Shown one piece after another: positions 11,648 through 22,662 of a DNA stretch of 64,000 nt (position 1 is the first letter of the stretch; each line of letters begins with the position of its first letter). The DNA is from Isoetes taiwanensis (taxonomy: Eukaryota > Streptophyta > Lycopodiopsida > Isoetales > Isoetaceae), in the NCBI GenBank assembly GCA_021234155.1, contig JAJEKV010000311.1:163104-227103 (forward strand), in the 5' to 3' direction. A program made the position numbers and the translations under genes. The notes beneath the pieces were generated by a model. It was not told where the DNA came from. It ran no database searches and saw only the letters and a program-made list of their open reading frames with translations.

Positions 11648-13211
11648 TAGGTTTTCGAAACAGTCTCAGGGTGGTTTGTTAGATTTTCCAGGTTTGCTCT
11701 GGTAAATTTCTTGTTATCTTTGTCTTCCTTCAGGCAAGATACAGCAGGTCTATGGTGGAACGATCAGGAAATACTAGCATTTGAGGCAATTTCGAATTTC
11801 TACAGTGCCATCCTTTTCTTTCCCGTATCTTTTTACAGTTGAGAATTTCCCTTTCTTCCCACTCTTTCTTTCTAGCAGAAAGGTCTGGATGCTGCATTTA
11901 GATGGTAGTAAAGATTCTTTTCGGTTAGTGGATTTATGTGAATTTGATGGGATTCATTGGTAATTGGTAAGAAAATGCTGAGATAGAAGCATGGCAGTGG
12001 CAGTTTAATGAGATGGTTCGGTTATTGCTCAGGTTCTGCTAAGCTTGAGCGGATTTGTCAAGTGCTGATGCTTTGATTTGGTACTGCTATGCCAAGAAGC
12101 TCCTGTCTATTAAGCACTTTCGGTTCTTGCTCGAGTCTTTGCTATACAGGCAAATCTTTCAAGTACTGATGCTTGATTGATTCTGGTACTACTATGCCAG
12201 AACCTCATGTCTTTTACAAGTACTGATAGGCTTGGATCAGGCATGCTCTAACATTTTGTATGAGTGAGAGCTTATTCAGGCTGCTTTGGATCCATTCCAT
12301 TTTGCTATTGCTATACAGATACACAGGTTTTTCTTGCCTTTTCTCAGTATTTCAGGAAAATTTATATGTTTCTACTATTCGGCTTGAAACTTTAGGGAGC
12401 CTAAATGGCTTATCTCAGATATCATCTTTACATCATCTGGTTAGTAGTGGGCAGACTATGTATAGAGCATTCAAGATATATTTGTAGCTTGAGGAAAATC
12501 GATTTTTGTGTCCTGTAGTATTCTACTAGCTAGGAAGATGTTGATTCTGATCCTGTAGTACTAGTTAGTTGGAAGAAGATGTTGAGGAAAATATATGAGT
12601 ACTAAAGCTTCAAGTATTACATTAGATCCATAAGGGATCCTTTGTACTTCAAGGTTATCTGATCCTTATGGGATCTCTCTGATGTAATTCTTCCTACCTG
12701 AATAAAAATTTTATCTTACCTTCAAAAAAAAAAAAAAAAGAATTAGTGTAAGTTTAGACAAGATCCCGAGTTGTGATGGGGGCCAACTCGGCAGGCTCGT
12801 CACAGATTTTATGTGTCTAATCCTCTACTGCCATTTGGGATAACGGTTATGTCACTAGTGATGAAGGAACCTCAATCTCTGACCATCAGCCTCAGTTTCT
12901 CCACACTTCTCATATTACTAAAATTCAAAGAAATGGAAGTACTCCTTATAAGTGCTTCCCTTCTTGATAATGAGAAGTTCTACACTCAGTTCAGGATTTT
13001 TTATGAGAATTTGAATGAGAATGGTACTCTTGAAAGACATCCCCAATCTATGAAGCAATTCTATTCAAAAGTGAGGAAAATTAAAGATTGGATTAAGATG
13101 TAATCTAAAACCACGCATGAAGAATGCTGTAAAGAGAAAGATCAACTATTGATGTATATGAAGGAAATTAGATCTCTCCTTCAAAATGACCCTTGCAATT
13201 CTAGTCTTTAG

Positions 13212-13681
13212 ATGGGTGAGGACATCCTAGAGAGGAGAATTAAAAATATTGAAGAAATGGAGGCAAAAAGTTCTGCTATCAGATGTAAAATAAAATATAT
13301 TAATGACATGGACTCTGGTAGCACTAAGTTCTTTTTCAAAGTTGCTAAAAGCATAATGTTAAGAAATTCCGTTACTGAGATTGTGGATGAGAATGGTAAC
13401 ACTCACACCTCTCAGAGTGATATTGCCAACATTTTTCATAGCAGATTCAAGGATCTCTTTCATTGTAATCCTATTCCTGCTAATGATCTTCAGGATGCAA
13501 ATGATTTCATGACTCTTATGGACAATATTCTTCCTATTGCTCCAGATATTATGGATGTCTCTATGATTACTATGCTGTCTCAAGATGAAATTCTTAGTAT
13601 TCTTAACAGTTTCAGCAAGGGGAAATCTCCTGGCCCTGATGGTCTTCCCACTGAATTTTATATCAAATTCTGGGATATCAT
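13212..13681 (+). pseudogene. L1-like ORF2: spacer and start of RT domain
   Basis: The frame contains IKYINDMDSGSTKFFFKVAK, the segment just ahead of RT in plant L1 proteins, then the RT entry motif SPGPDGLPTEFYIKFWDII. The frame is cut at 13679-13682 by foreign DNA. The matching continuation, LKKDLISLVHAVW, resumes at 16229, so this was one reading frame before the insertion. Confidence 0.85.
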
Positions 13682-13932
13682 ATTCACACGGGGGGTGACT
13701 CCGGGCAACGAGAGCTGTTAAACAGGCATATTCACCCATTATTCCTTAATCTACACCGTACACAAAATTCCTCGTTTGTGGGGTATGGATGTATAGAAAT
13801 TATAATACTGTATAACAAGATTTGAAAAATACTATAAGATTTCAGATAACATACTATATGGTGTTGATTTTGTACGTACAAAACATAATTATAGGGGCTC
13901 TCGCTGCCCGGAGTCACCCCCGTGTGAATATG
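13679..13932. mobile_element. Foldback/MITE-like element with 36-bp inverted ends
   Basis: The left arm (13679-13715, starting CATATTCACACGGGG) is the reverse complement of the right arm (13897-13932, ending CCCCCGTGTGAATATG), with one extra G and one substitution. The 180-bp middle is AT-rich and non-coding. No target duplication can be seen next to the arms. It may be an independent MITE or the left end of the larger insert that splits the LINE. Confidence 0.7.
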
Positions 13933-14297
13933 CACCCAAACAAAAGGGGGTTTAAGGGGGAATTTAATTTTAAGGTGTGTAATGTAATGGTTTGTGTTAT
14001 AACTTAAAAAAAAAATTGCCCCTTCGGCGCAAAAAACAAACATTATATCACACTTGAAAACATTAGATGTAATGGTTTGTGTTAGATTAAAAAAAATTTG
14101 GCCCCTTCAAGGCCTTGCCTAAAACAATATAGTCGTGCAGAGCACTTAAACGATGTGCTTTGCCATGGCACATATGTTGTCGTATATTTAAAAAATGCCA
14201 TCTTGGATACATATGTTGTGGGGAATAATCAAACATCTCCAGAAGTAAATCGAGTTAAGATTTGCCTTGCATAGGTGTTATAGAATTGCAAGGCAAC
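13933..14297. other. AT-rich sequence between foldback element and COI1-like exon
   Basis: It contains an imperfect direct repeat: GTAATGGTTTGTGTTA occurs at 13984 and again near 14070, each followed by an A-run and GGCCCCTTC-like or GCCCCTTC sequence. It may include the 3' flank of the captured gene. Nothing coding is seen. Confidence 0.4.
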
Positions 14298-15017
14298 TTA
14301 AATGGATGGGCATAAACTCTGAAATGAACATAAATACTTGAGCACTTCAACTTCAGAATAAGCACAACTTTTACAAGAACTCGGGGGGTATTCTATGTTC
14401 CAATAAGGCCCCATTGCAAGAAAATCACTTGTATTTCTTGCTTCATAGCCTTGGGCCCATATGTATCTCAACGATTGTAACGATCTAACTGTGGCTGCAA
14501 TTCCAGCCTCAGTAATAGGACAATCCCTGAGTTCAAGCTTCCTAAGCTTCACACAACCAGACAAAGCTCTGAACCCCTCATTATTCTCTCCAACACAGCC
14601 CAAAAGAAGCCACCTAATCTTTCCACCATATCTGCCAATGTGGGCTAAACCTTCATTTGTAAGTCCACCATGGCGTATATAAATAGCCAAACGAACCATA
14701 TTTGAACATCCCTCTAGCAAATTCTTCACGCCATCATCAAATGAAGGTGTGGTTCTCATGTCACTCTCTAATAAAGCTATTCTGAAGTCCACCAAGTTTG
14801 GACATGACTCTCCGAATGCAGATAATGCTGAACTGGTGATATCTGATGCATAAATTGCAACGGACTGTAAACATCTGCAGTTTTGAGCCAGATAAAGTAG
14901 CCCCCAATGTGATACAAAACCATGCTGGTCCTTTAAATTTTCAATCCGAAGACTCCTAAGCGTTTTACAATGGTTGCCAAGCACTTCAAGTCCTGCATCT
15001 CCAATGATGTTTCGCAC
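14298..15017 (-). pseudogene. COI1-like: Last exon of a COI1-like F-box/LRR jasmonate co-receptor (gene fragment)
   Basis: The product matches the C-terminal leucine-rich repeats of CORONATINE INSENSITIVE 1, the F-box subunit that binds JAZ repressors with jasmonoyl-isoleucine or related ligands. Matching blocks in order are VRNIIGDAGLEVL, SVAIYASDITSSALSAFG, NLVDFRIALLESD, IYIRHGGLTNEGLAHIGRYG, IRWLLLGCVGENNEG, LELRDCPITEAGIAA, SLRYIWAQGYEA and PYWNIE. The arginine of DFR, the tyrosine of YIR and the arginine of SLRY align with ligand-contact residues of Arabidopsis COI1 as I remember them. The exon opens with a plausible acceptor (TTCTATATAG|GTGCGA), so it is genomic rather than cDNA-derived. 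The F-box and earlier repeats are absent within the insert and the C-terminus after WNIE diverges. It lies inside a LINE, so I call it a transposed fragment. Confidence 0.82.
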
Positions 15018-16225
15018 CTATATAGAAACATGAAATGAGAAACAGAATTAACTGAGGTATCTCATGCGTTGAAATAATCGCTATATGAAGCATATCATTA
15101 GACCCTGTAATTAGATGAAATTCAGTCTTCTTGAAGCAAATGTTGATTTTTCACGGGATTCTATCACATAATATGAGAAATAAAGAGTACAGATGCAGAT
15201 GATGCCCAAGACTGAGAAAGCCATCTGAAAGCACAATACCACAAATTTCAAGGTACAAATTTTGGAAAGACGACAATGTAGCACAAATCTGAAGGGAAGG
15301 TCGGAAGGGAATGGTGAAGCTTCTTGGAAGGCACTAAATAAGTGCTCTCTGCTTTGCTCTGTTATCGCCAAATAGGCTAAAATCCGGCTTAAGGGTTTCT
15401 GCCGACTATGCTTTTGAGCTAGAAACCTATAAACGTCCTTCGTTGTGCTACCATTCTTTGCAGAGCTGTCCTTTTCTGTAGTTGCTGAGCTGTTACTTCT
15501 TAAAATTGCAATCATGGCCACGAGGTCTCCTGACATAACCTGGAATCTAAGAGCTCTGAGGGTTCTTCCAGTATTTGTGCTTCCTGCATTTTCTGATCTT
15601 TTCCTCTCTCATGCGAAAAAATCTTGCACAACTGGAGTAGAGAAATGCACCAGATGCTCTGAAGCCGTTTTTTCCTAGTTCTTCCATCTGCAAAATCCAA
15701 TCCGGCAGGAAATACAATGTCATTCTTTCTGATCTTGATTCCATTCCATCCCTAACAGCCGCCGTTCTTACCTTCGCTCCACCATACCCTAACTGCCGGC
15801 CGCGTGCCAATAGTGAAGTGGAGAAGGAAAAAATAAACTAGCAAAGTCGAATGCTAGATCTTCAAGCCGAATGTCAAATCTTGAAGCCTATTCTTGAAGC
15901 CGAATGCTGAATCTTGAAGCATGTTCGAACCCTGCAGCATTGTATTGCTTTCGATTCTTGCCTTCTTTCTTCCTAACCCTAAAATAACCCTAAAACATGA
16001 TGGCACGATGCTTGCATGCAAAACTCTGAAAATGGCAACTAAAATAAAAAGAGGGCTTTTGTTGTGAGCCCTTGGATATTGGACCATTGAAAAAAAAAAG
16101 CTAAATAAAGAAATGGTGCACTCTAGATGTACGCATTAGTACATCCATTTGAATACGCCATGAAATCTTAGGAAAACCTTTGTGAAAAGCGTACAAAAAC
16201 ACAAAGCAAACCCCCTGTTATTATG
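15018..16225 (-). other. Remainder of the insert carrying the COI1-like exon
   Basis: The first part should be intron sequence of the COI1-like gene. Minus-strand open frames at 15111-15536 and 15547-15810 have no recognisable domain, and no earlier COI1 exon (F-box, first LRRs) is seen. Near 15850-15925 the words TCAAGCCGAATG and CTTGAAGC recur. The insert ends between CCCCCTG (16210-16216) and the LINE sequence that resumes at CATATTCTTAAA (16226). Confidence 0.45.
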
Positions 16226-17260
16226 CTACATATTCTTAAAAAGGACCTCATTTCTCTTGTGCATGCTGTCTGGAATGCTGAGCATCTTCATCCATCCATC
16301 TCTAGTGGATTTATTTCCTTGATTCCTAAGATTGATCATCCTACCAAATTTCAAGATTGGAGACCTATCTCTCTCACAAACACCACTTACAAACTTTGTG
16401 CTAAAATCATTGCCTCTAGGATTAGAAACTTTTTGCAGAAGAATATCGGCCATAATCAGTCTGCTTTCCTTCCAAATAGATATATACTCGATAATTATGA
16501 AGGTTTACATTGGAATAAGATCTCTAAGCAGAATTGTGTCCTTTTTAAGCTGGAATTTAAGCGTGCCTTTGACTCAGTCAGATGGGATTTCCTTGACTTT
16601 GCTATGTCCAAACTTGGCTTTCCTCCCAAGCATAAAAATCTCATTTTTGGTCTTAATTCTAGGTCCAATTCTGCTGTTCTTATTAATGGTGCTCCTTCTG
16701 GATTCTTTCCTCTCACATGTGGTGTAAGGCGAGGTTATCCTCTTGCTCCTTATCTTTTTCTTGTGGCAGCTGAGTTGCTTACTAAAGCCATTGTTCATTA
16801 TCAGAGTCTTGGTCTTAAACTTCCTGAATCTGATGAATCCCTTAGTATTCTTCAATATGCTGATGACTCCTTCTCTTTTCTTGATGCTGATATTGCAAAC
16901 ATCGAATTCTTCCTAAAACTTTTAAACCAATTCTCAGCTGCCTCTAGTATTCAGCTTAATATTGATAAAAGCTTGATCATTGGAGATATTTCTCATCAAC
17001 ATTTGGCTGGTATTAAAGTCCTTTCCCCTGAGCAAGCTACTAAATTATTGGGCATGCCTCTTTCACTGAATCATTGTATTAAAGGTCTTTGGGATCCTAC
17101 TCTTTCAAAAATCAAGAAGAAGTTGAATAATTACAGGACTTCTCTTTCACTTGTTGGTAGAACTATTATTGCAAATTTTGTCTTAGTAAGTTCCCATTTA
17201 TTTCTCCACTACTTTAGTTGCTCCCAAACTCATTTATTTGGAATTGGAGAAAATCATTAG
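16226..17260 (+). pseudogene. L1-like ORF2: reverse transcriptase core
   Basis: The conserved RT blocks appear in order: SGFISLIPKIDHPTKFQDWR then PISL, NQSAFLPNRYILDN, FKRAFDSVRWDFLD (motif A), GVRRGYPLAPYLFL (motif B) and LQYADDSFSFL (motif C with YADD). The first start codon shown by the open frame (16223) lies at the junction and is not a real start, because the frame continues from 13681. A frameshift near 17240 moves into the next frame. Confidence 0.88.
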
Positions 17261-18490
17261 GAATTTTATCTGGAAAGGTGGTCACCGCGTCAATTGGGGT
17301 TCCATTTGTAAATATAAGAACTTAGGAGGTCTTGGTTGCAAGAACCTATTCCTTCATGCTCAATCATTAGCAGGCAAGTTTGTTTGGAAGGCCATTCATG
17401 GAAGTCAGTCTCCTGCCTCCAAGTTTCTTAGATTTTGGATCAATAGCAGCCATCCTTATGGTCATCCATCTATTCAGAATCTGCTCCCTCACTCTGCTTT
17501 CATGCATATAAAACCTGCCACCAATATTTCCCCTTTAATGTGCAATGTAATTAAAGCTTGGAATACGATTTCTCCTAGCTTTGATTTTATCTCTAAAGAC
17601 AAACTTCATAGTGACTTACCAATTCTGGCTGATCATAATTCTTCAGTGTTAGCAATTCGACATCCAAGGATTTGTAAAAAATGGTCTGATGCAGGTCTGA
17701 TCTTTTCTCAAGGGGTAGGATTATTCTTTGGACTAAGTTTGAAAGATATCATCAAGGGAACTTCCTCTGATAAGAAAATCTTTACTCATATTAGAAATTT
17801 CCTTTGTAATCTATCTTCTAACTCAGGGAAGGGAGACTGGACTATTAATGGTAAAGTGGAGTACAAAGTCAAACATGTGTACAATGCTCTTTCTGCTAAT
17901 GCTGCAGAGAGTAAAGCATTAACAAAATGGTCAATCAATTTTGATAAGCTCAAGGCCCTATTTCATAATGTCTGGAATTCCTACTGTCCTCCCAAGATCT
18001 CTTATTTTATTTGGCTTATTGCTAATAGCAGTTTGAATAATCTTCATTCCTTATCAAGAAGAAATCCTAATATTATGATAAACTGTCCTATGTTATATGG
18101 CAATGATGAGAGTATGAGTCATATCTTTTTTTGTAATAAGTTAAATGGTTTTTGGTCCTGGTTTCTAGTAAATTTGGAATTTCCAACAATCAAGAACTTT
18201 TATCCTTTATCCAATCTGAAGACAAATTTGTTAACACCATTGCTTACATTGCTCTTTGGAACATATGGAAATCTAGGAATTGTGTCTTGTATGGGAATAA
18301 GAGGCTTTCTATCTTTTGGATCAAACTTCATTTTCAATTTGACTTTGAAACTCTCGCTACTGTTCATAAAAAAAGATATGGTACTAACTATGACAGGAAG
18401 TGGGATGCTTATGGAGAGTATAAGGGTCATTTTGGCTTATTTGTTTTGAATTTGAATGTAGTAGACTCTAACATTCTTTTCTCTGATGAT
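17238..18490 (+). pseudogene. L1-like ORF2: C-terminal region with zf-RVT-like domain
   Basis: The start, IIRNFIWKGG then INWGSICKYKNLGGLG with V before it, follows directly on RT in plant L1 proteins. The segment PPKISYFIWLIANSSLNN and later MSHIFFCNKLNGFW correspond to the zf-RVT region near the C-terminus. A frameshift near 18150-18230 splits the end between two overlapping frames (18152-18511). Confidence 0.82.
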
Positions 18491-18820
18491 CCTAGGGTGA
18501 AAGCATGCTAGGGTGTACCATCTAAAGTTCTTTTTAGGGAGTGCAAAACTACCCAGAAAAGTACCCAGCACTGGGTACTGGGAACTTGCATAAATGTCTC
18601 AATAAACAATAAGTTTGAGAGTTGATTCATTCATTTTAATCTCTAATAGTATTGTGATCCTCTAATACTATAGATTAACATGTTATTGACCTTCAATTTA
18701 AACTTTTTGAATTAATTTTAATGGAAAGAAAAAACAGAAAGTACCAATTTTAAAAGTACCCAGTGTAGGTACTTTTGAGGGTTCCAAAAGTGGTACACCG
18801 TAGCATGCTTTTGCCCCCTA
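18491..18820. mobile_element. 322-bp inverted-repeat DNA transposon with CCTA target duplication
   Basis: The element runs 18495-18816. The left end reads GGGTGAAAGCATGCTAGG and the reverse complement of the right end reads GGGCAAAAGCATGCTACG; both continue GTGTACCA. The 4-bp word CCTA lies immediately outside each end (18491-18494 and 18817-18820). Inside is a local palindrome GTACCCAGCACTGGGTAC near 18558. It has no coding capacity. The ends match the larger transposon at 38804-39738, so both belong to one family. Confidence 0.82.
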
Positions 18821-19635
18821 GAATATCTTGAGTTTCTTCGAAGATCTGGAAGGAACAAATTTGATGACCAATCTCCTTTCTGCCAGTCATCAAAGGATCG
18901 GCTACTTCAATGGAGTCTTCTCTAATGAGAGCAGGTCACAGACAATATCAGAAAGATAGTGAAGACTTGTGGGCTGCTATCTTCTGCAGGGAGGTAGTAC
19001 AAATCCATTGCTTATGGGATTCTTGGTGAACAATAACTTTAGTCTCACTGAGAGGCAGTTATCAAGATACAGGTCCATGTATTATAACCACAAGTTGCTT
19101 GCTGATATGTATGGATCTTTTCTGATTCTATTGGAGGACAAGGACAAATTCCGCTTGTTCTACAATAACAGCTGGCCTGCTAAGTCCTACTACTTTGGAA
19201 CTACTGATGCCTTCAATGCCTATTTTAACTCCATCTTCTTTGCTGAATCCTAAACATTCCATCCTTTTTTGCTCTTCTCTCATCATACTTGTGCTCTTGT
19301 CTAAGTTTTTGTCTAGCTTCACTATTTTGGTTTGTTATCTTGTGGACAGGAATTAAGAGTTAGGGAAGACAATCTGATATTCAGTTCATGATCTACTGGA
19401 GCTGCTGGACATTCAGGGTGTTTATGATATTCAGGAATCTATACTTATCTTTCATATACACTCCATAGATTTTTGGATATTATTAAGGGATCATAGTTCT
19501 GTTGCACTATGAGTCTTTGTACTGGCTCTAAATTTCTATCTTTTATAGCATGCTTTTATATCAAAAGCATGATTTTTGCTATGTACTTGAGGATTTATAA
19601 TTAATGACAAAACCATCTCTTACTTTAAAAAAAAA
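18821..19635 (+). pseudogene. L1-like LINE: C-terminal small domain, 3' region and A-tail
   Basis: The frame 18969-19253 includes LTERQLSRYRSMYYNHKLLA and DMYGSFLILLE. The same motif (MTDRQFNFYREFYYYHRCKA, DTYGNLLIL) is present in the L1 fragment at 52684-53301, so it is a family feature whose function I do not know. A 370-bp non-coding 3' region follows and ends AAACCATCTCTTACTTT with nine A residues (19627-19635). Confidence 0.7.
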
Positions 19636-20100
19636 GGGCATAAAATATTTTGTCTGAACCGTCAAATTTACACAGGTTGGAATTTGAGAACTTTCTGTCA
19701 TACGAACTGAACCGTCAAATTTACACACTGTTACTTGGTGCTCATGTTTTTTGGTGAGGTTTTTGTCTTGATCTTGGTAAGGTTTCCGCCTTGATCTTAT
19801 TGTTCTTTATTATAAGGGTCCATATTTGGTTTATAATATTTTTCTAAGGTAGGGGTATGAATCCCACCTTCGCATATTGTAAAAGGTGCCCTTATTTATA
19901 TTCCTTGCTCATTAGGTTACCTCAACACACTTGAAAGTTAGTGACCACAATCGAAAGTTCAGTGTCCATCCTAATTTTTTTAAGCCAGTGCCTCATCTGG
20001 TTTCCAAATATCCCATGAATGAGCTTCAGATCTACTGGTTAGTTTTAGGTTAGTTTCGGCTCATTACGGTCAACCCTCTTCTGTGCGACATCACCTTGTT
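19636..20100. other. Spacer between two LINEs
   Basis: No gene is seen. The word GAACCGTCAAATTTACACA occurs twice (about 19657 and 19708). GTATGAATCCCACC near 19855 resembles a degenerate box B, but no SINE boundaries are visible. Confidence 0.4.
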
Positions 20101-20199
20101 AAGTAAGTTAAGATATTGATATTAGGGTTCCGGGAGACATCGGAATCCCCCTAATGGGAAAGCGAGCAAGAAGGTCGCAGGGTCTCCCACAAAGAGGGA

Positions 20200-20866
20200 C
20201 CCTATTGAATACGAAGGAGAATTGCTGGTAGTCTTAGATGATATGAAAAGACAGATGACAGCATTGAAGAAATTGATAGAGACTGTGGTGGTGGAGCAAA
20301 ACCATGATCTTAAGAGGGAAAATGCTGAACTTAGAGCTGTTTTGACTCCTCAGATGAATTCTACAGCATTATAGGAGAAAATTGATGCATTAGAGGGTGT
20401 TTGGCACAACTGGTTGCAAATGCAACCAAAGAATAGAACTCTTTACATCATGACAGGGTGGAGGCAGAGAATTCAGAGTAGAAAGCAAGGGCTTGTAATC
20501 TAAAAATTTCAGGATTACCAAGAGGAAGATGAAAATGAAAACCTGGTGGTTGAGCAATTCTTACAAGAAACCATGCGGGTACATGAACCACAAATGGTAC
20601 ACTGCAGAAGGCTTGGCAAACCTGGCAACTATGCAACACCCATCCTTGTAAAATTTAAAGATACAGATGCACGTGACCGGGTGATGCACAATCGTTCTGT
20701 GCTTAAAGGCTGCAAGCTTTGGTTAGATCCAGATCTTACGCCAGCCCAGATAGAGGCCAGAAAAAAGGAATGGCTTACGGTAGAAGAGGGAAGAGACAAG
20801 GGGTATGTCGCGTATCTGGATAGGCTAGGCAAAACAATCATCGCAGATAAGAAGCACAGAGCATAG
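20200..20866 (+). pseudogene. LINE ORF1-like protein fragment
   Basis: The first part (LLVVLDDMKRQMTALKKLIE, QNHDLKRENAELRAVL) looks like a coiled coil. The second (CRRLGKPGNYATPILVKF, DTDARDRVMHNRSVLKGC, LWLDPDLTPAQIEARKKEW) resembles the RRM-like and C-terminal domain of LINE ORF1 or transposase_22-type proteins that bind element RNA. A stop near 20374 and another break near 20500 interrupt it. Confidence 0.65.
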
Positions 20867-20884
20867 GAAGTAAGGACCTTACGG

Positions 20885-22662
20885 GTGCTAGTTTGGAACG
20901 TCATGCATTATCTCAAGCAAAAGTATATGCTGCTGAGAACTTGTGGAACCAAACTAATTTACTTTTACTGTCTGAAACATGGGAACATCAGTCTCGAAAC
21001 TTACCACACGAAAATAACTCTAGAATATAGAAAAACAGGAGACATTTTGCTTGTTGGGGACTTTAATGCACGAACCATATGGATGCAAGTAGTTTTCTAT
21101 GAGCATACAGAACCAGGAGACAAGCTTCTTCTTGAGCGCAAAGAATTGAACTTCATCAGGAGATCGAATGATAAGATTAAAAACGGTATGGGGCTTTACT
21201 CCCATGGGGGATAGTGTCGTTGATTACTTGCTAGCTCCGGAATCGGATTCTATGGTTAAGAGCTTTAGAATTTTGGAAAAGACTGCAGAATCTGATCATG
21301 CATGCCTTTTGTTCAAGTTGGATATGGAAGTATGTAAAGGATTACAACGAGATGTGTTCAGGCCAAAGCTAAAACTAGTCTATAGTAAAAAGGAAATGTT
21401 TCAGAATAAACTTACAGTACTGCTTGAACAAGTTTCGTGGGCAGGGGAAGTAGACGGAGATTCTGACATGTTAGCAAACATAGTGAAGGCAACGGCAAGT
21501 AACAGTTTTGGGTACACTAAGATAAGATCAAATGGTTTACCATGCAATAGCTGGTGGGATTTAGAATGTAAAGAGGCAAGAAATTGTATTCCCAAAGGAT
21601 GCAAGATGAAACTGGGATGGTATAAGCAGTTGATCAGAATGAAAAAGAGAAAATATTATGCTAAAAGGCAAATTGAACTGGGGGTTCTTTTCAAGGAACA
21701 AACAAAATTATTTTGGACTAAACTATTAAGGAGGCCAGATAGTGGGCACCTAGACATAAATGACTTTGTTCAACTAGTAAAAGAGCTATACTTTTGTAAT
21801 GATGCCCTTAGTATGGATGTCACGAAAGTTAAAGAGGACATTTTTGTCAAAGAGGATGTGTATAGGCAACTCAAGAGAATGCATAATGGTAAGGCTGCTG
21901 ATTTTTCAGGTTTATCGACTGAGCTCATTAAGTGGGCAAGAGATGATCTAATTAACAAACTCACAGACTTAAATAAAGCAGTCCAGCAAGGTTTACCAAA
22001 AGCTTGGTGCGAATGTAAGGTGGTTCCCATCCATAAGTCTGGCAGTAAAAAGAAGGTTAAGAACTATAGAACTATAATGATTGGGAATGTTATTTCAAAG
22101 CTTTTAGGAGGCATGTTGGAGCATAAGATCAGTACTGGGGCTAATGAAAATGGGAAAAGGGCACATTCTCAAGTAGGGTTTAGAAAGAATCATAGCACAT
22201 TGCACCATCTGCTTACATTGAGGGTGATGATTGAGCAGGCAAAGGGTTGCTTTGGGAGGCGCAGTAGCACGTCTATATGAAGAAGTCCTGGACAAGTTGT
22301 CAACAGAGATGCCTACTGAGATTAGGAGCACAATTGGAGTCCATCAGGGGTGCCCATTGTCCCTGACGTTGTTTGATTTATACATAGATGAATTGGAAGA
22401 ATGGCTCAGGGCCAACGGGCATGTAGGCTCCAAACTAGGTGATTTTGTGATCCAGCTTTTGCTGTACACAGATGACATTGTGCTATTTTCTGAGTCTCCA
22501 GAAGGACTCCAGAAACATTTGGAGATTCTCAGTGCATTTTGTAGTCAATGTAAGATGAAGGTGAATTTGTCAAAGTCTAAAATAATAGTCTTTGGTACCA
22601 TTAAGAGGCCATGTTTTCTATACCAGCCAGGGGGAAGAACTCGAAACTATGGACTACTATAA
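20885..22662 (+). pseudogene. LINE endonuclease and reverse transcriptase (RTE-like)
   Basis: The endonuclease is recognised by ILLVGDFNARTIW (normally GDFNAR) and, after a frameshift near 21200, TAESDHACLLFKLD. RT motifs follow: VVPIHKSGSKKKVKNYR, SQVGFRKNHSTLHHLLTLR, then after a break near 22250 IGVHQGCPLSLTLFDLYIDE and LLLYTDDIVLFSES, with YTDD in place of YADD. The stretch that should hold motif A (F-x-K-A-F-D) between IEQAKG and VARLYEEVLDKL is missing, about 40-45 residues. Confidence 0.83.

Larger units (their letters stand above)
6087..12753 (+). mobile_element. Poly(A)-tailed retroposon of about 1.3 kb, split by a Copia element
   Basis: The 15-bp word AGAATTAGTGTAAGT occurs at 6087-6101 and again at 12739-12753, directly after an A-run (12724-12739). 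This is a target-site duplication of L1-style target-primed reverse transcription. The inserted body is 6102-6310 plus 11653-12738, because the Copia element sits inside it. The 3' end (AATAAAAATTTTATCTTACC then TTC and the A tail) resembles the tails of the L1-like copies ending at 19635 and 53301. No reverse transcriptase is present, so it is an internally deleted or non-autonomous L1 derivative, or another transcript mobilised by L1 machinery. Confidence 0.7.
12780..19636 (+). mobile_element. L1-like LINE, decayed and twice interrupted
   Basis: On the plus strand the pieces read in L1 ORF2 order: endonuclease end (SDHQP near 12880), the spacer before RT (12940-13400), RT start (KGKSPGPDGLPTEFY, 13616-13660), a foreign insert (13682-16225), RT core (16226-17230), zf-RVT-like C-terminal region (17238-18490), a DNA transposon (18495-18816), a short C-terminal domain (18969-19253), a 3' region and an A-tail (19627-19635). 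The tail and domain order place it in the L1 group. No 5' end is found because the retroposon ending at 12753 abuts it. Confidence 0.85.

Noticed and set aside
13682-16225. Helitron as carrier of the COI1-like exon
   Set aside because: There is no TC start, no CTRR end preceded by a hairpin, and no A/T insertion context.
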